Notes under the pieces: generated by a model
Database searches by the model: none
What the model saw: the letters and a program-made list of their open reading frames with translations, nothing else
Told to the model about the DNA's origin: nothing
Part shown: positions 42,469-54,534 of the stretch, piece after piece
Numbering within the stretch: position 1 is the stretch's first letter
Layout of the letters: each line of letters starts with the position of its first letter
Made by a program: the position numbers and the translations under genes
Assembly (NCBI GenBank): GCA_947650285.1
Contig: CANTFL010000226.1
Span: 248,001 to 312,000, forward strand
Direction: 5' to 3'
DNA: 64,000 bases
From: Hyaloperonospora brassicae
Lineage: Eukaryota > Oomycota > Peronosporomycetes > Peronosporales > Peronosporaceae

Positions 42469-44456
42469 GAGTCAAATTCGAAAGTGAGGAAGACAATGTG
42501 GTCTCAATGCTGCGTGTGCTGAATGACTGGACGGACGGGTCATCGGGTACATGGCTTGTGCTGACGGGCTTGTTGCCGCGAGCGTCTGGCTCTGGTTCCC
42601 CAATCTCCAGTATCTCCGCACGATGTGCACAGCTGTAGCCAACTCGCACACAACTGGATGGGACCCAAGTCAACCATCACGCGTTCTACTCGTGTCACTA
42701 AGTGTGCAAATATATGAGAGTTCGGAGTGCCGTACTGTTCTTTTCGCCTGAGAGCACGGTAACTGATAGATCCTGTTGCACGGGTAATTCGTTTCGAAAG
42801 ACTCAACGTCGGATTGCGTACGCTTCCCATCTGCGCAAACGTAGCGCCCATGCGCGCGGTGGGATAGTGGAACCAAGTACTCGATCAGGTTTTGTCACAT
42901 TCGTTGATGTCACATATTCTTGAAGAGCAGTCCGCGACATGTCGATATTGCTCGCGACATTCGTGCACGGGCCGTATACATACAGAAAATTGGCGATTGA
43001 TGATCGAGATGTTTGTGGGCGCACAGGTGCTCGTAGTCATGTCATGGTTGCTATGTTGTGGCCTCAATGGGCAAAGCTATTGCTGGGCGATAGCGCTATA
43101 CATGGCGAAGTTCTTGACACTCACCTTGTTGCTGCATGTCTTACGCGTGTGTAGAGTGTCATATTCTTACAGATGCATGCGCTCCCGCCGTCCGTAGAAT
43201 ATAAGAAACTAGAAAGAAGGACGTACTAGATTACTCTTTCACTCAGCCGTAAGACATTTCTTATAGTCTCTCTCTCTTAGTCGCTCTCTCGTCGTCATCC
43301 ACCCATCATATTCCATTGGTATTATTGTTGTGGTAGTTGCTTCTGCAAGGAGATCAGCTGTTGTCTTTCTTTTCGTTCGTCTTTCTCTACAACACAACAA
43401 CAACACGAACGAGTGCGTCGTGACCACACGACAAGTACGACAGCACAGTTGTGCCACAACTCACGACGCACGACCCGTCCCCCAGCCGCGAGCCTTGATC
43501 ATTTTGTTGGGCGTGCATGCATAGCCAGCTATTGTAGCTGTTCTCTGGACGGAATCACTGATACTAAAAGACGCGGTACAGAGCCGCTCCTCGTACAAGC
43601 GTACAAGCCATGTTCGTGCTGTTGTCTCAAATCGTACCCGAATTATTACCAAGATGTGGTACCTCAGCTTGACCCCCACGAGCCGGGAAGGTGAGACACC
43701 GTTGTTGTGTCTCACGTTCCCAGCTCGTAGGATCGCCGTTTTCCGCGAGTGATTTTCGCATCATCACTTTGTCTCGATTACACGTCGCTCCCATCTACGT
43801 GTACCCAGCTATCGTCCTATCGTCCTATCGTCTTTGCTGTGAACACGTTTGATGTTGCGGGCTTTCACCTACCCTGTTTGGGCAAAGACCTCTTCTTACA
43901 CTTACAGTGCAATATTTCGCCCGTGTCGCAAAGCTGTGGCGCAGTTAATAATGCACACCCGATTTTTTGTCCGTCCATTACACGACGATTGTTCTGCGAT
44001 ACAGTACAAGCAGTCCTCGACAGTGCACTTCTTATTGACAGAATTACACCATAAGTGCAGGCGCTCGAGCACGGGGTGCTTCACGCTGTGCATGGTGCAA
44101 GGTCGGCAACGATCAGAATCTTTTCGTTTGTGGTAGCTCGCGTTGTATTATCACACCACTGTAGAACATATTTGCAGTCCGATAGCGCATGTATCAAATG
44201 ACGTGTCGACGGTTCACTACACCGCTTCGATTAATCGATGAGGTGCGTTCTACATACGACTCTGCTAGTGCTTTGCAAAAAGTCATCCTTCACGATATTG
44301 AACGCAGCTATCCAAATAGTAGATACAAGCAATGACATTGAGGTGTATTACTGCCATGTCTTCTGTGCCACTGAATCAGGCTCCATAATTTGCCTAGTTT
44401 GTGCTTGACGTGCCGCATTAATTGTGGGGGACCCGAAAAGGTGAATGTACCACGAT
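42469..44456. other. No gene supported
   Basis: About 2 kb of sequence with short frames only. It probably includes the distal promoter of the effector candidate and ordinary intergenic DNA. No LTR or SINE match seen. Confidence 0.45.
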
Positions 44457-44848
44457 TGTAACTGGGCAGCCCGTTACATGGAATTGTCACTTTAAAGAAA
44501 CAGTGACAATAAAGAATATAAAGATGGATATTCTTTGAACAATATCACCAAAGTGGTGATATTGAAGGGTCGACCAAAGATTATGCTCATTGATTGATAT
44601 CGTGATGATATCAACCCACCAATCGCCGCAAGACGCGCGCAATGAGTGGGGACGAGACGTCACCATACATCCAGTTATATTAGTATAATTGAATTAAGTC
44701 AAACGAAGAGACAGTAGTTTAAAGACTTAATTATATTAATATAACAGTTCTACTTTTACCCTACCTACGCTTCCTCGCTTGCCACGTGTACGTCCGTCGG
44801 GGCACCGAAACCCTTGCGTTAAGTTACGCAAGGGTGTGCCCCGTTACA
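44457..44848 (+). repeat. E5 5' LTR
   Basis: TGTAAC...GTTACA ends. Almost fully composed of hairpins: 44483-44491/44502-44510 (9 bp), 44541-44549/44555-44563 (9 bp) and 44811-44819/44826-44834 (9 bp). Very similar to 57491-57877 and, reversed, 37722-38115. Confidence 0.93.
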
Positions 44849-44850
44849 CC

Positions 44851-44869
44851 TGGTAGCACTTTGTAGTCC
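44851..44869 (+). other. E5 primer binding site
   Basis: TGGTAGCACTTTGTAGTCC begins 2 nt after the LTR; same core as the family-1 primer site. Confidence 0.75.
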
Positions 44870-44892
44870 TTCCAAGGACCACAACATCCAAT

Positions 44893-46047
44893 ATGAACAT
44901 GTTGGATGATGAAGACACCTTTCACGCCACGCGTGAAGGGTTTACCCATTTGAGTGACATCATATGGGGTGCGGTAGAACGAATGAGTTCTACCGTAGGC
45001 GAACTCGTCGTTAGCGCCATGTTGGAGTCTCTAGACAGAGACCAACAACATGCCGCTATCGCCAAGTTCCTACAACATGAACTTGTCGCCGAAAGAGAGA
45101 AAGTAGCCTTGCTTCACCAGCAAGGCTCTCAACAGACCGAGCAGTTGAGAGAACTCGGTGCTCAACAGACAGAGCTGTTGAGACAGCAGAAATTTCATGC
45201 TGCTATGGACGGGACGGCGCATGCGCGTCGTCCCGAAGTCATGAAAGTAGACATCTCCAAGTACAGTGGAGTCCCGGAGGACTCCCTGTTACTATGGTTT
45301 GTCGAACTCGACAGAGCCCTAAGGGCTCGTCGCGTCGAAGATGAGCAAATGAAACTCACATTTGCTCAGACCCACTTGGCAGGGCGTGTCAAAACTTGGT
45401 CCCTGGGACTCGAGAGTAGCGACCCAAACGTGTTTAGGTCGCTAGATGACTTCAAGTCCCGGCTCAGACAAACGTTTGAGCCGCCACGTGCTGAGTTCAG
45501 GGCTCGTTCAGAGCTCCTGAAACTCAAGCAGGGTAAGCGTGATGTGCACGCTTACGCACAACATATACGACTCCTTGCGAGTAGTATAACTGCTAACCCA
45601 GTACATGAACACACGTTGATTACGGTGTTCATGCAAGGGCTCGCAGAAGGGCCCGTCAGGAGCCATCTGTTCCGCCTTGAGCTGAATACGCTTGAAGAAG
45701 CGATATCAGCCGCGGAACAGGAAGACTTTAGCATGAGACAGGCTCATGCTAGCTCAAACTCTTATCGTCCACCGAGACGACAAGAGATCGGAGGTCCAGA
45801 ACCAATGGACCTCTGCTATGTTGAGAGCGAGAGACCTCGCTCTTCGAACAACAAGCGATTGCAGAGGTGCAATCGCTGTCAGAAGTTAGGGCACTACGCA
45901 TATGAGTGTAGTGCTCCACGCCCAGTACCAAACAGCACTGAGCGAAATGGACGACCATTCGCCAGAAAGGGCAATGGGCGTGGGTCCAGCGCTGTTGCGA
46001 AGCCGCAACAGCGAGACGGGCCATCAAAAAATGGTCGGGGTCAGTAG
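44893..46047 (+). CDS. gag: E5 gag (capsid-nucleocapsid)
   Basis: 384 residues, intact. It has a helical Gln/Glu-rich N-terminal region (about 60-115), a retrotransposon-gag capsid domain (about 120-290) and a single zinc knuckle Cys-X2-Cys-X4-His-X4-Cys near 325-338, followed by a basic tail. It assembles particles and binds element RNA. The stop UAG lies inside the candidate frameshift hairpin. It differs from E8 gag at only a few residues. Confidence 0.95.
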   Translation: MNMLDDEDTFHATREGFTHLSDIIWGAVERMSSTVGELVVSAMLESLDRDQQHAAIAKFLQHELVAEREKVALLHQQGSQQTEQLRELGAQQTELLRQQKFHAAMDGTAHARRPEVMKVDISKYSGVPEDSLLLWFVELDRALRARRVEDEQMKLTFAQTHLAGRVKTWSLGLESSDPNVFRSLDDFKSRLRQTFEPPRAEFRARSELLKLKQGKRDVHAYAQHIRLLASSITANPVHEHTLITVFMQGLAEGPVRSHLFRLELNTLEEAISAAEQEDFSMRQAHASSNSYRPPRRQEIGGPEPMDLCYVESERPRSSNNKRLQRCNRCQKLGHYAYECSAPRPVPNSTERNGRPFARKGNGRGSSAVAKPQQRDGPSKNGRGQ

Positions 46048-46065
46048 GGGCGGAGCGCCCTACTG
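46026..46065 (+). promoter_or_regulatory. Candidate -1 frameshift signal, E5
   Basis: A AAA AAT (46026-46032) in gag register, a 9-nt spacer, then hairpin arms 46042-46049 and 46058-46065 (8 bp, perfect). Identical to the E8 site. Confidence 0.7.
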
Positions 46066-49000
46066 ATCCAGCAACCTCAAGAGAATTTGCAAATCTCTTG
46101 ACGAAAGTTGCTCCAGATACACAATCATTGTGTGTCTCTGCACCTGGTGATGACGTTTCGCTCATCACCTTGAAGTTGGAAGCGACAAATGATTTGTCGC
46201 TTCGTGCCCTAGTAGACTGTGGGGCGTCGAACAACTTTGTTCGTCGCCAGTCACTAGAGGGTCGTAGGCTTAAGTTCGTTGAGCGCGACATTCCCCTCAC
46301 GATGATGACGGTGCGCCTTGCAACAGGCGCATCGATAACCGTTGAGAAACGTGTAGTAGGAATCCACTACACGTTAGAAGGCGAACAGTACGATGATGAC
46401 TTCATCGTACTAGATCTGGATGACAAATTTGATGTCATCCTGGGATTACCTTGGCTCAGAAAATACGAGCCAAGGGTGAGCTGGCAGCATCGATCCGTGA
46501 AGATGCCTGCCGCTTGTTCATCAGATGGCCATCTGATGAACATCTTGGAGCGTCCACAAGCGTGTGGATGTTCTGCGAGTGAGTGCGATGGCCTCACTTG
46601 CGGTACGGTCGTTAGCACGACTGCACAAGATCACAGTGTAGTTGATCACTACACTGTGAAGCAAGCTCCCGGCGGCTGTACAGATGTACAGGCTGCGCCG
46701 AAGGTCCACCACTCGAATAAGTCGAGTGGACCGGGACATGGATGCATGACTAGCGGGCAGCATCTTAGAAGAAAGAAATCTGTTGCCCCCAAGGGGCAAC
46801 ATGAAAATCCTAGGTCGACTGGAGAGTCGACCGTAGAGGATCGGTTCCTGACTGTGGTTGCACAGCCACAGTCGGAAGACGTCGAGGGAATAAGTCCCCA
46901 CGTAATTGAGGAAGGAATTCCTCAAGAGTCACTTGCTGAGGGATCAGGCCCTCAGCAACCTGTGGAAGCAAGTTCCCAGGAAGAAACCGAGACGTTGAAC
47001 GTCTTGGTTAATGACGGATCAAGCGTAGGCGCTTATACGCTTGATCGGATTGTGCCTCCGAAGTTGACTTCGGAGATAACTCAGTTGCCAACGCTAGAAC
47101 CGAAACGGTTCTTGCGTGATCTGAGTAGTGGCAAAGTCAAGCAGATCTGCATACTCGTCACAGAGGACGAGTATGTGACCGACATTCGGTCGGCAACAGT
47201 ATTTGCTGAGAACGAACGGGTTCTCAGCAGCTCATCGATGGACGAAAGTGTCCTCGATGAGAAGACTCGGATTGAGCGATACACGTCTCAATCCTGGGAG
47301 TCACTTCAGGCAAATCCTTTGTATAAGGATTTGATCGAATTCAGGGATGTATTCCTTGAATCCGTACCTTGCGAGTTGCCTAAGGACAAAGGCACTCGAC
47401 ACGAGATCGAGCTCAAACCGGGCTCGAAGTACTGTGTCATGAAGCAGTGGCCACTGCCTCGTGAACAAGTACTAGCGATCGACAAGTTCTCTGCCGATCG
47501 CTTAGCAGCGGGCCATGTGAGGGAATCACCTTCCCTCACAGCTCTCCGACCTTCTGTGTGCGAAAGGCCACAGGAGGGTGGCGGATAGTGCACGCATTCA
47601 ACAAATTGAATGCTGCAACGGTACCGGCTCAGACGCCGATACCGAGGAAGGACGTAATCATAGATGGTATGTCAAAGAGTACCATCTTTTCGTCCATGGA
47701 TCTGATGGATGGATTCTATCAGATCCTCATGCGTGAACGGGACATCCCGTTCACGGCAGTGAGTACCCCCAGCGGGATGCTGTGGGAGTGGCTAGTGATG
47801 CCACAGGGGCTGAGTAATGCCCCTGCAACATTCAACAGATGTGTAACAAATCTGTTGAGACCGGTGCGAGACTTCGCACCGAGTTACTTCGACGATGTGT
47901 TCGTCCATAGCCGGGCTATGGACGGGAAGACGGACGTTGAAGTTCACAGAACTCACGTTCGTCAGGTTCTTCAACTTATGCGCAAGTATAAGTTGTACGC
48001 CAACCTCAAGAAGCGTATATTCGCGGCTAGCGAAATACCACTTCTTGGGTGCATCGTGGGTAAACACGGCGTACGCCCTGATCCCGAAAAGATCAAGGCG
48101 ATCACCGACTGGCAAGTGCCAGTCGATGTCAATGGACTTCGAAAGTTCCTTGGTCTTGCGGCGTACTTGCACAAGTACTCGCGCAACTACGCCGAGATGA
48201 CTGTTCATCTTTCTTGTCTGCTCAAGAAAAATGTCAAGTGGTCATGGAACGCTGAGTGCCAGCGTTCCTTTGAAGGTATCAAGCAAAGCTTGATGCAATC
48301 GCCGATCTTGGCGATTGCAGATCAGGACAGACCATTTCATGTGGTCTGTGACGCCAGCGATTTTGCAATCGGCTGTGCGTTAATGCAGTTCGATGCAGAT
48401 GACGCGGAGCGCGTCATCTCTTATCAGTCGCGTCAGCTGCAAGCAGCTGAGCGTAATTACCCAGTGCATTACAAGGAACTCCTTGCCATGAAGTACGCAC
48501 TGGCTAAGTTTCGCGTCTATTTCTTGGGAGATAGACCGTTCATCGTCTATACGGATAATGCTTCATTACGCACGGCCGTAAACAGCCCGCACCTATCGCA
48601 AAGATTGGCGAGGGGGATGTCTTCCTTCGAGGAGTATAACTTCTCCGTGGAGTATAAAGCAGGACGGCTAAACGTTGTCGCTGATGCGCTATCGCGCCGG
48701 CCCGATTTCGAGCCAGACGCACAATTCAACATTGAGGATAAGCCCACTGTTGCGACACTGTCTGTCAGTGTCCCGTCGTTAAGTTTACTTGACGACGTAC
48801 GAAAGGCATACGCGGAAGATAAGGATCTTCTGCGATTGATGGATCATCTGGTGAATCCATCCAGTAAATCCATGAGGGATTTACCGGCTTTGTACCGATC
48901 CCCATCGGATCGGTATAGTACACGCAACGGATTGCTGTACTATACAGCTGTTGCCGACGACACGCCTCGTGTCGTCGTACCCGCTCATCATGATTTGCGA

Positions 49001-50796
49001 TTGCGCATCATGTATGAGTGTCACGATGCCCCAACAGGCGGCCATCGTGGTAGAGAAAAGACTTACCTCACGGTAAGTCGTGACTTTTACTGGCCACGCC
49101 AGTATCAGTTTGTCCGCAAGTACATACGTGCTTGCGAGGTATGTCAACGGGTGAAGCCTAGACTTTCATCCCGTGCGCCATTGCAGCCTCTGCCTCTTCC
49201 GACAGAGTGCTGGCAGTCCGTTTCCATGGAATTCGTCTTCGGGAAACCCGAAGACGCTCACAAGAATAATGGTATTCTTGTGTTTGTTGACCGATTCATC
49301 TAGATGGTCCATCTTGCTGCTGTACCTGAGTCGATCAAGGCTCAAGGTTGTGCTCGTGTCTTTATCGACACGGTCTTTAGACTCCACGGGTTACCCCGTG
49401 AACTCGTATCCGACCGTGACCCTCGGTTCACGGCGGCATTTTGGCCAACCGTGATCCGTTCTCTTGAAACACGATTGAAGATGTCCACTTCTGACCATCC
49501 CGAAACAGATGGTCAGACGGAACGTGCGAACCGTGTCCCCGAAGAGATCCTTCGAGGATATGTCCACTCGTTTCCGAGTTGGAGCGAATTCCTTCCAATG
49601 GTGGAATTCGCCATCAATAATTCGGTGCATGCTTCAACACAGCACACACCGTTTTACGTGAATGGCTTACGTCATCCACGTGTGCCCGCCCTTCTAGAGT
49701 GTGACTCTTATAAGGGGGGAGGGACTCGCTCGAGAAAAACCGTTTTGGCTCTTGCTCATCACGTGTCGACGCTAACGTCGTCACGTATGATGCCGATGTC
49801 GATCAGGTCGACATCGATGAAGAAAATCACCTCAATAATAGCGACGACGCTATTATTGACTCGGATGATGATGACGATGCTGGTATATTCAGCATCGCCA
49901 ACGATTATGCCAGCGAGGAAGAAGACAACCTCGCTGAAGAAGAGAGCAATCTCTTAGCAGTGCGCACGAAGCGCACTGAAAGACAGAACAAAGAGTCAGC
50001 AGAGAACATCCTGCTGACTCGAGAGGCGGTAGTCTGTTTCGGTCAGGACTCCATCGCAGATGCGGTGGACCGCCAGAAACGGAACGCAGACAAGAATGGA
50101 AGAGCAAATGTTCTTTCATTTGAAGTTAATGACCTAGTACTACTGTCTACGGTAAACTTACCTGGACATGCAGTCACTAGTGTCGGCAGTAGTAAACTAC
50201 TGCCGAAGTACATGAAGCCATTTCGAGTGTTGCATCGCAAGGGCAATGCATACACAATCGAGTTGCCACGTAGGATGCGCACGCATCCTACGTTTTACGT
50301 GGGGAGGCTCAGGCCGTACTGTCAGTACGAGCCTTCTTCTTCCGATGAAGATAGCCCCCACGTTCAAGAACATCCATCAAGTTCTTGCGTTCGCGCTCCA
50401 GACGATCCGTCTGGTCGCGCAGATATGATACCTCGGAACTCAATCGAGATATCTTCCCGCGAGCTGTCGCCAGCTCGCCGAAAAGGAGCGGACATCCCGC
50501 TCGACCTGAAGCTGCGCTGTGGCATAATCGGCGCGATCCCTCGACCGATCAGCCTCGTGATCCTTGAGGTTCTTCCGCACGGTACCAGTCAAAGCGTAGC
50601 GCCGGTCGCGCTCGTGCTTCAAGTCATCGCGCAATTCATCGATTGCGCGATCCATCTCGTAAGGGTCGAGATAGTAAACCGAATCATCTGGAGGAGGTCT
50701 TTCCTCCTCCACCACATCCTTTGGTGGATGCTCACGGTGATCAACGCATTCTAGTGGAGCGTATCTTGAATCACCGTGACGATTCCGGATCAAGGA
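46062..50796 (+). pseudogene. pol: E5 pol (frameshifts and a stop)
   Basis: Protease (Asp-Cys-Gly-Ala-Ser near 46218), RT (Tyr-Phe-Asp-Asp near 47890), RNase H and integrase are all present. Breaks: a 1-nt loss near 47530 where E8 reads through, TAG at 49301-49303 in integrase, and a 1-nt loss near 49732 before the acidic spacer. The first catalytic Asp of integrase is Glu (codon 49229-49231). The C-terminal part continues in frame 49960-50754 and is cut off by E6. Codons around 48600 also differ from E8 by clustered changes. Confidence 0.92.
50440..50793 (-). pseudogene. E5 antisense coiled-coil ORF (truncated)
   Basis: Minus strand; matches the E8 antisense ORF ([12 protein letters not shown] onward). 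Its upstream half is removed by the E6 junction at 50796, and a frameshift near 50480 replaces the C-terminal coil. It overlaps the E5 pol C-terminal region antiparallel. Confidence 0.6.
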
Positions 50797-51334
50797 TGTA
50801 GCGGAGCTACACCGCTCCTTAAGTCAGAGGAAGACTTTAACGCTCTCACGAGCAACTTTGGTTCTGAGAACCCGACTCAGAGAGTCAACAGCTCAGAGAG
50901 CTAAGGTTTTGGTTCAGAGAACCCGACTCAGAGAGTCAACAAGCTCAGAGGGCTTACGGTCCCCGTTCCAGAGGGACCAAACGATTTAAACGAATCACAG
51001 CACAGAGTGCTCGATGACAAGCTACCTTTACAGACGTTGCTTTTGTCCTCCCGATCAAAGACGCCTCGTAAGGCACGTGTCTTTTATTGATCAAAAAGGG
51101 AACTGAATTTTATTTCTTCTTTAAACCTAAAGAACACCATAGAACAACGTACTTAACCTAGTCACTAAGGTTCAAAGTAAAACCTCTCTAAAGATCTCGT
51201 AATCAATTGTTGACAGACATCAGTCTTCAACAATTGATACAATCACTGTGTTCTAAAATTACTTTATAGGGTACCCCCTATCTTGTGTGCACCACACCAT
51301 CGTCAACTACCAGTCGACGTGTAACCCCGTTGCA
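50797..51334 (-). repeat. E6 3' LTR (538 bp)
   Basis: Contains the same 51-bp internal duplication as the E1 5' LTR. Its outer end is TGTAGCGG and its inner end is TTGCA (TTACA in E1). Confidence 0.92.
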
Positions 51335-51442
51335 CCCTCCCCAACCAGACTGACGTTACCACAAAACGTCAATCGGTTTCTTTCCTCGAAGAGGTCGGTG
51401 TGTGTGTGCGCTTAACCTCACGGTGGCAAAACACGAAACACC

Positions 51443-52680
51443 ATGGCATCGCCACCCAACGAGTCTCGAACTCTTTCCTCCTACCTCGGTCTTAATGAGG
51501 ATGTGGACTATGGTAGTGATACCAGTGTCCCTGGAGATGAAGGGATATCGTCCCACTCCGCTGTATCTGAGGCTCGACCTCAAATAGGACCGAATCCGTT
51601 CGTTAGACGTGGTGTTACCACAGCGCCAGGGGCGCAGCATCATACAACAGATGCAGATGAGAACATCATCACAAACCCGCTAGACGAGCAACAGGAGTTA
51701 ACCCTCCAGCGTGAGGAGCGTGCTCTACGCCGCACTCATATCCAGACGGTTATTCAAAACCGGAATGGTTACGTGTTCACAACACCTGACGTGGAGCAAC
51801 GCCTCCGTCAAACGGAAGGACGTAGCCTTTCAACATGGGCCATGGGCCCCGAGGCTACGTCGCCCGAAGATATAGCCGTTCGTCAGGCTCTAAATGAGAG
51901 ATATCTCGAACCATTCTTTACCACACAAGGTCAGTACCGCGCGCATCTTGAGAGCTTTTCTCGTGGTGTCTCGGTTCGACCGATTAAGGGCGTGCCCATC
52001 TTGTTGTTCGCTGGCGAACTGCCCGAGGAGGGGGACAATCAGTTCATCCGTTGGGTGTATCGCAAGCGACACCTTAGCAGTGTGCCAGCGCTGTGGGCCA
52101 GCGCAGATGTGACCAAGTTCGATTGGAACGAAAGCTTCGGTTTGAGTATGCCAAACTCAAGGCCAGAGGCCAGTTGCGTACACGTACGCGTTATGCTCCT
52201 GCTACAATGGTAGCCACGGGTCACGACCCCAATGTGCGGAGCAAAACACGGCCCTCCACCACTATTGGTGAGAAGCGTTCTCGTTCGCAAGGCGACCCTG
52301 GCCACGATGTTCAAAAACATCCACGGCGTAAGGGCAGTCCTGCAGAAGGGGTATCTCATACTCCCACGAGTTCTCCGACTCCGGGTACCCTCGCCACTTC
52401 ACCAGATACTGGTATTGGCCACGACGACGACGTCGCTGAAGGATTTTCTCCACATGAAACTGGTGGTTCCCTTGCTCATCGAGCAGCGTCGGTGGTGGTC
52501 GGGGTACCGAAGGAGGAGCATGAGAAGGTACTCCTTGAGCTGAGTGGTCTCCAAGAGACATTGGGTAAGACCCAGAGTGCGCTCGGCGCGATGCAAGCCC
52601 GTGTTCAGGCGTTGGAGCTGGCCTTAGCCCGTCTGGATGGTCAGCTTGACCTCCTGGTTCGGATTCAACAGTCGACGTAA
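51443..52680 (+). CDS. Antisense ORF of E6 (coiled-coil protein, frameshifted)
   Basis: Nearly identical to the E1 antisense ORF. ATG at 51443 in the ACACCATGG context; first frame to 52213, then the second frame (about 52110-52680) after the same 1-nt deletion as E1. It has the same basic cluster and C-terminal coil. The C-terminal 420 bp (52262-52680) overlap the E6 pol chromodomain region antiparallel. Confidence 0.65.
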
Positions 52681-54490
52681 AGGCCTTATTTCCAGGCGCA
52701 AGCGCCTCCGAGTTCACATGGGACGGGTCCCGATACGGCTTAAGCGAGCCAACGTAGAACACTGGGTGCGTGCGCAGTTTGCGCGGAAGGTTGAGCGTGT
52801 ACGCTATCCCTTTCTTAGCGATGAATGTTAACGGCCCAATGAAGCGCGGACGCAACTTTTTCTTGAAGACAGCAGAGACTACATTTGTAGGTAGGTTTTT
52901 AGCATTGAGTAGAACTTGGTCTCCGACCTTATAACGTTCAATACATCCTCTGCCTTTAACATCAGCTTGCTCCTTCTGTTTATCTTGGCTATCAGCCAGT
53001 GCATCACGCACGTGTAGTAACACATTCAATCGCGTTGCGAGAAACTCGCTTACCTGTTTCTGAACAGTAGCAGGGCTGATATCTGCAAGCCGATCGGCCA
53101 TCTCTCCCCCACCAAGCCCTGAACCACGCAGTGGTAGCGTTAACGGAACGCGAAGGTGTGTGAGACCGTTCGTAAAAACGGTCTCACACCCCCCCGCTCC
53201 CCCCCCCCACGTAGAACGGAGTAAAGCCTGTAGAGGCGTGAACAGCGTTATTTAACGCAAACTCAACAACAGGAAGCATTAAACTCCAACGTTTTGGTGT
53301 ATAAGCGCAAACACTGCGTAATATGTCACCGATAACGCGATTGACTCGCTCGGTTTGACCATCGGTCTGCGGGTGATCCGCCGTGGACATGTCCAAACGT
53401 GTGCCGAGCACCTCGAATATGGACTTCCAAAACTTCCCAGTGAAGCGAGGATCTCTGTCAGAGACTATTGCCACAGACAAGCCGTGTTGTCGAAACACTC
53501 TATCGATAAACAGCGTAGCTATACCTTCACCATCAATGGTATCTGGTACAGCCGCCAAGTGAGCCATCTTGCTCAAACGGTCAACAAAGACCACAATACC
53601 CCGTATTGCCTTGTACATCTTTCGGCATACCGAACATGAAATCCATGCTGATGGACTCCCAGCACCCAGAGGGTATAGGGAGACTAGCGAGCGGCGCAGC
53701 CGCATGAGCTGAGGGTTTCACCCGTTGACACGTTTCGCACGTACGCACGTATGTGCCTACCCATTTGTAAAGTTTGGGCCACCAATAGTATTGGCTCACG
53801 GAGCTATATGTCTTCTCTCGACCGAGATGACCGCTCACCGCAGTATCATGCGCCTCATAGAGGATGCGATACTTCAATTCCTCATAATGAGGGACAACGA
53901 TACGAAGAGTATCCTCCATATCTGTGCTATAGTACAACAGGCCTTGATCGATGGAGTATCGATGTAGCCTCGCACGCAAACGTGCCGACAATTTAATGTC
54001 TGAGTCGTTAAACTCGTCGCTTCCTAGAGCACGTAGCAAAGCTACACAATGTTCATCTTTGGCATAAGCCGAACGAATGAGGTCTGTGACCGATGATGAC
54101 AGAGTCGTAACATGAGCAAGCTCATAGTCAGGCCTACGTGACAACGCATCAGCCAAAGCATTCTGCTTGCCCGGCTTGTACTTCACCTCGAAGTTGTATT
54201 CAGCAAAGAATGAGAGCCAACGAGCCATTCTCTGAGAGAGGTGAGGTGACTGGGTCGCAGTGCGTAATGACGCATGATCTGTATAGATCACATAAGGCTT
54301 AGAGCCAAGCAGATGAACTCTGAATTTGACTAAAGCATACTTCATCGCAAGCAGCTCTTTATCATGAACTGGATAGTTCTTCTCAGCTGCTTTTAGCTGT
54401 CGGGACTCAAACGCAATGACGCGTTCCCGTCCATTATCATCTGTTTGTAACAGAGCACTGCAGATGGCAAAATCAGATGCGTCACAGACG
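52262..54490 (-). pseudogene. pol: E6 pol fragment: RNase H, integrase, chromodomain
   Basis: RNase H from 54490 to about 54150, integrase zinc module about 53830-53730, core 53660-53330 with Asp, Asp and Glu all present, post-integrase and chromodomain 53101-52262. Breaks: a frameshift near 53600 and an insertion at about 53172-53209 with a snap-back and poly-C. Confidence 0.88.
53158..53209. repeat. Snap-back insertion with poly-C in E6
   Basis: Relative to E1, about 38 nt are inserted here. They begin with a perfect 13-nt inverted copy (53177-53189) of the adjacent 53158-53170 and end in a C-rich run. It disrupts the integrase C-terminal region. Confidence 0.8.
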
Positions 54491-54534
54491 AGTCTTTAAA
54501 GTGACAATTCCATGTAACGGGCTACCCCGTTACA
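54491..54534 (-). mobile_element. 44-bp family-2 LTR end
   Basis: Reverse complement of the first 44 nt of the family-2 LTR (TGTAACGGGGTAGCCC...). It joins E6 directly at 54490, so a deletion fused two nested elements. Confidence 0.85.

Larger units (their letters stand above)
44457..50796 (+). mobile_element. E5: Gypsy family-2 element, truncated by E6
   Basis: 5' LTR 44457-44848 (392 bp), primer site, intact gag, broken pol. The element ends at 50796 within the chromodomain linker, where the E6 LTR begins. The continuation present in E8 (about 63830 onward) and the 3' LTR are missing. Preceding 5-mer ACGAT is the likely duplication half. Confidence 0.92.
50797..54490 (-). mobile_element. 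E6: Gypsy family-1 element, 5' half deleted
   Basis: 3' LTR 50797-51334, antisense ORF, then pol (minus) back to RNase H, ending abruptly at 54490 against a 44-bp family-2 LTR end. RT, protease, gag and the 5' LTR are absent. It is very close to E1 in sequence and inserted into E5. Confidence 0.9.

Noticed and set aside
42206..42673. Repeat protein upstream of, and in frame with, the effector candidate
   Set aside because: The 17-bp minisatellite is open in several frames on both strands, so openness carries no weight.
46367..46618. Minus-strand ORFs within the E5/E8 pol body (for example 46367-46618, 60822-61238)
   Set aside because: They repeat between copies only because the sense gene is conserved, and have no coiled coil or start context like the 3' antisense ORF.
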